From assembly GCA_019090185.1 (NCBI GenBank), contig JAHRWJ010000087.1:1-7945 (forward strand): 7,945 bases of DNA. The letters run 5' to 3'. Of this stretch, positions 6,295 through 7,945 are shown piece by piece. Within the stretch, counting starts at the first letter, position 1, and each line of letters begins with the position of its first letter. Under the pieces are notes generated by a model. The model saw only the letters and a program-made list of their open reading frames with translations, did no database searches and was not told where the DNA came from. A program made the translations under genes and the position numbers. The stretch is from Immundisolibacteraceae bacterium (GTDB taxonomy: Bacteria; Pseudomonadota; Gammaproteobacteria; Immundisolibacterales; Immundisolibacteraceae).

Positions 6295-7945
6295 ATGAGA
6301 TGGGGCCTACTGCTTGCGGCGGTAGTGTTGGCCGGTTGTCAGACGGTTCCGAATTGGGTTCCTGGCCATCGCAGTGCCGATAATTCGATTGATCAGCCCG
6401 CGACAAGGTCGGTTATTGGGGCGCGCCAGGTGGTACTTAATACTCAGCCGGCAGGTGGCCAGATTCTGATTGAGTCTTTAGGTCGGCAGGTTCAGCACGG
6501 CACTTCAGTAGAACTAGGCTATGGTAGTTATCAGCTTCGAGGCACGCTGACCGGTTATCGGTCAGGCCGTTTGCAACTACAGGTTGATCAACAATCGGAT
6601 TCGATGGTTGTGGTGCCCTTAGGTGAAGGCTTTGCTCGGGTAACCGTGAGTTCCGATCCGCTGGAAGCGGTTCTGTCGGTTGATGGAAATCGACTCGGTA
6701 GAACCCCTTTTTCCGCAGAGATCTCTGCGGGTGAACATCAGTTTGGGGTGACCTTTGAGGGGTTTGAACCGCTACAAAAAACAGTGGTGATCGCCCCCCA
6801 TGGCCAGCGGGAGCTCCACTTTGAATTGCAATCCAGAGTCGGACTGGCTGCGTTGGAAATTGATACTCATCCCAGTGGTGCCTTGTTACGCCTGGATGGA
6901 CGCCTGGTTGGTCATGCCCCACTAACCCTAACGGATATGCCGCCAAAACGGTATCAGCTGACCGGTGAGTTGATCTTGGATGGTCGCACCCGCTTAATCG
7001 GTAAAGCTGATCTGCATTTACAGCGTAACCAGCGGCGAAAAATATCCCTGCAGTTGAGTAAACGAGAGACCCTGTTCAGTGGCATCGCGAATGTTTCATC
7101 TACTGCGACCACAGGCTCAACCGCTGGTTTTGAATCGGACGTAGCGCCAGATATTGAAGAAGCGGTTTTTGCAGTGTCTGACGCACTTCGTGTCTCAGTC
7201 GAAATGAGCGATTTGTTACGAGAAGAATTTTCAGATCCTCGATTTTCACGGGCGGTTTATGGCCTGTTGAGGGCCGGAGATAGCATCGATTTTTACCAGC
7301 AACAGCATGGAATGGGTCGCTTACAGAAATTGGCCGATGATTCTGTCAATGGTCTCAACAACCAACTAACAGAACTTGGCGTAGCGTCTGTTAAATCGAT
7401 ATCCGGGCCTTTTACCCCTCAACAGCAGCAGCGGTTGAGCGAATTTATGTTCCTGGTATATGACCAGCGCGGTGGTTATCCGTTGTTAGCGCTTGCTGGA
7501 GATCAACTACCCGAAGAAAAGCTCGAATTTAGCCGTCAAAAATCAGATGGTGAAATCGTTATTTTAGCCAGCGCTGGAGAACTGACTGTCGAGGGCCATC
7601 GTCCGGTTGCCCAACAGCAGGGCGTGAGCCTGTTTAGACTTCCAGCAGATAATGGTGTTGTTCGCATCAGCTGGACCGAAAAACCGTCCCAGTTGTTGAT
7701 TACCGCTGCCGATAGTCCTGATTTTGAGTCGGTTCAGGTCCCCTCTGTACTCGAGTTGGGACAGAAAAAAATCCTGCGGCCGCTGGATGGATGGTCTGTC
7801 GACTGGCTTCAGGAGTTGACTGCTGGCCCGGGTATCCGCGGTTGGCGAGGTCGACAGTTGTCTACTTTTAAACCGGGTTCTGGTGTCTATCTTGAGCCGG
7901 TGATAGAAATCGGTCCGCACCAACGTAGCGGCGAATATCAGCGCA
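6295..7945 (+). CDS. PEGA-repeat lipoprotein, 3' end beyond the window
   Basis: An uninterrupted frame of 550 codons runs from the ATG at 6295 to the right edge with no stop, so the protein is larger than seen. It begins with a lipoprotein signal, MRWGLLLAAVVLAGC, with lipobox LAGC and lipidation at Cys15. Residue +2 is Gln, not Asp, which favours the outer membrane. Three consecutive beta-rich repeats resemble PEGA domains: about 45-109 (PAGGQILIESLG, weakest), 114-179 (SSDPLEAVLSVDGNRLGRTP) and 186-254 (THPSGALLRLDGRLVGHAPL). PEGA domains occur in envelope-anchored proteins and in the extracytoplasmic parts of some Ser/Thr kinases. A linker rich in Ser/Thr (264-278) leads to a probably helical part (about 284-360) and then a segment I do not recognise (to 550). 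The ATG has no good Shine-Dalgarno; in-frame TTG codons at 6283, 6286 and 6289 are alternatives. The start lies 28 bases after the FHA stop, so translational coupling is plausible. Confidence 0.85.
   Translation, partial: MRWGLLLAAVVLAGCQTVPNWVPGHRSADNSIDQPATRSVIGARQVVLNTQPAGGQILIESLGRQVQHGTSVELGYGSYQLRGTLTGYRSGRLQLQVDQQSDSMVVVPLGEGFARVTVSSDPLEAVLSVDGNRLGRTPFSAEISAGEHQFGVTFEGFEPLQKTVVIAPHGQRELHFELQSRVGLAALEIDTHPSGALLRLDGRLVGHAPLTLTDMPPKRYQLTGELILDGRTRLIGKADLHLQRNQRRKISLQLSKRETLFSGIANVSSTATTGSTAGFESDVAPDIEEAVFAVSDALRVSVEMSDLLREEFSDPRFSRAVYGLLRAGDSIDFYQQQHGMGRLQKLADDSVNGLNNQLTELGVASVKSISGPFTPQQQQRLSEFMFLVYDQRGGYPLLALAGDQLPEEKLEFSRQKSDGEIVILASAGELTVEGHRPVAQQQGVSLFRLPADNGVVRISWTEKPSQLLITAADSPDFESVQVPSVLELGQKKILRPLDGWSVDWLQELTAGPGIRGWRGRQLSTFKPGSGVYLEPVIEIGPHQRSGEYQR

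Noticed and set aside
6437..6946. Open frame of 169 codons on the minus strand
   Set aside because: It lies wholly inside the PEGA lipoprotein gene, whose lipobox and repeats are convincing. The antisense translation is Pro/His/Gln-rich with no recognisable domain.
7564..7923. Open frame of 119 codons on the minus strand
   Set aside because: It is antisense to the continuing lipoprotein frame, has low-complexity composition and no domain or ribosome binding site I can support.

Overview
The window looks like chromosomal DNA from a gammaproteobacterium. This rests on the close resemblance of the first gene product to the enterobacterial YfjD/CorB family, on lipoprotein and Shine-Dalgarno conventions typical of Gram-negatives, and on moderate GC content. 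No rRNA or other marker gene is present, so a finer placement (for example a marine lineage) would be a guess. The window holds four complete protein-coding genes and one gene cut by the right edge. I see no tRNA, rRNA, CRISPR array, insertion sequence or integration site.

Left part (1-2473): a CorB/YfjD-like membrane protein (DUF21, CBS pair, CorC_HlyC domain; TTG start) is followed after 41 bases by a nitronate monooxygenase-family flavoprotein with a strong ribosome binding site. The two are probably cotranscribed from a candidate promoter at 49-76. A convergent alanine racemase gene (alr, minus strand, 2470-3546) ends 62 bases beyond the flavoprotein stop. An imperfect inverted repeat lies between the two stop codons. 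These three are ordinary housekeeping or metabolic genes.

Middle (3547-3806): a 260-base divergent intergenic region between alr and the gene on its right. It contains a reasonable sigma-70-type promoter (TTGAGT, 16 bases, TATAAC) firing rightward.

Right part (3807-7945): this is the interesting half. The first gene encodes an 819-residue protein with three forkhead-associated (FHA) phosphothreonine-binding-type domains, the first degenerate, then a single membrane helix, then a large FG-GAP/PQQ-like beta-propeller predicted to lie in the periplasm. The second gene starts about 28 bases later and runs off the window. It encodes a lipoprotein (lipobox ending LAGC) with about three PEGA-type beta repeats and a long C-terminal region I do not recognise. 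Together they suggest a two-gene trans-envelope module: a cytoplasmic phospho-threonine reader physically joined to a periplasmic propeller, paired with an envelope-anchored lipoprotein. A cognate Ser/Thr kinase and PP2C-type phosphatase would be expected, probably just past the right edge, but none is in the window, so the signalling role is inference.
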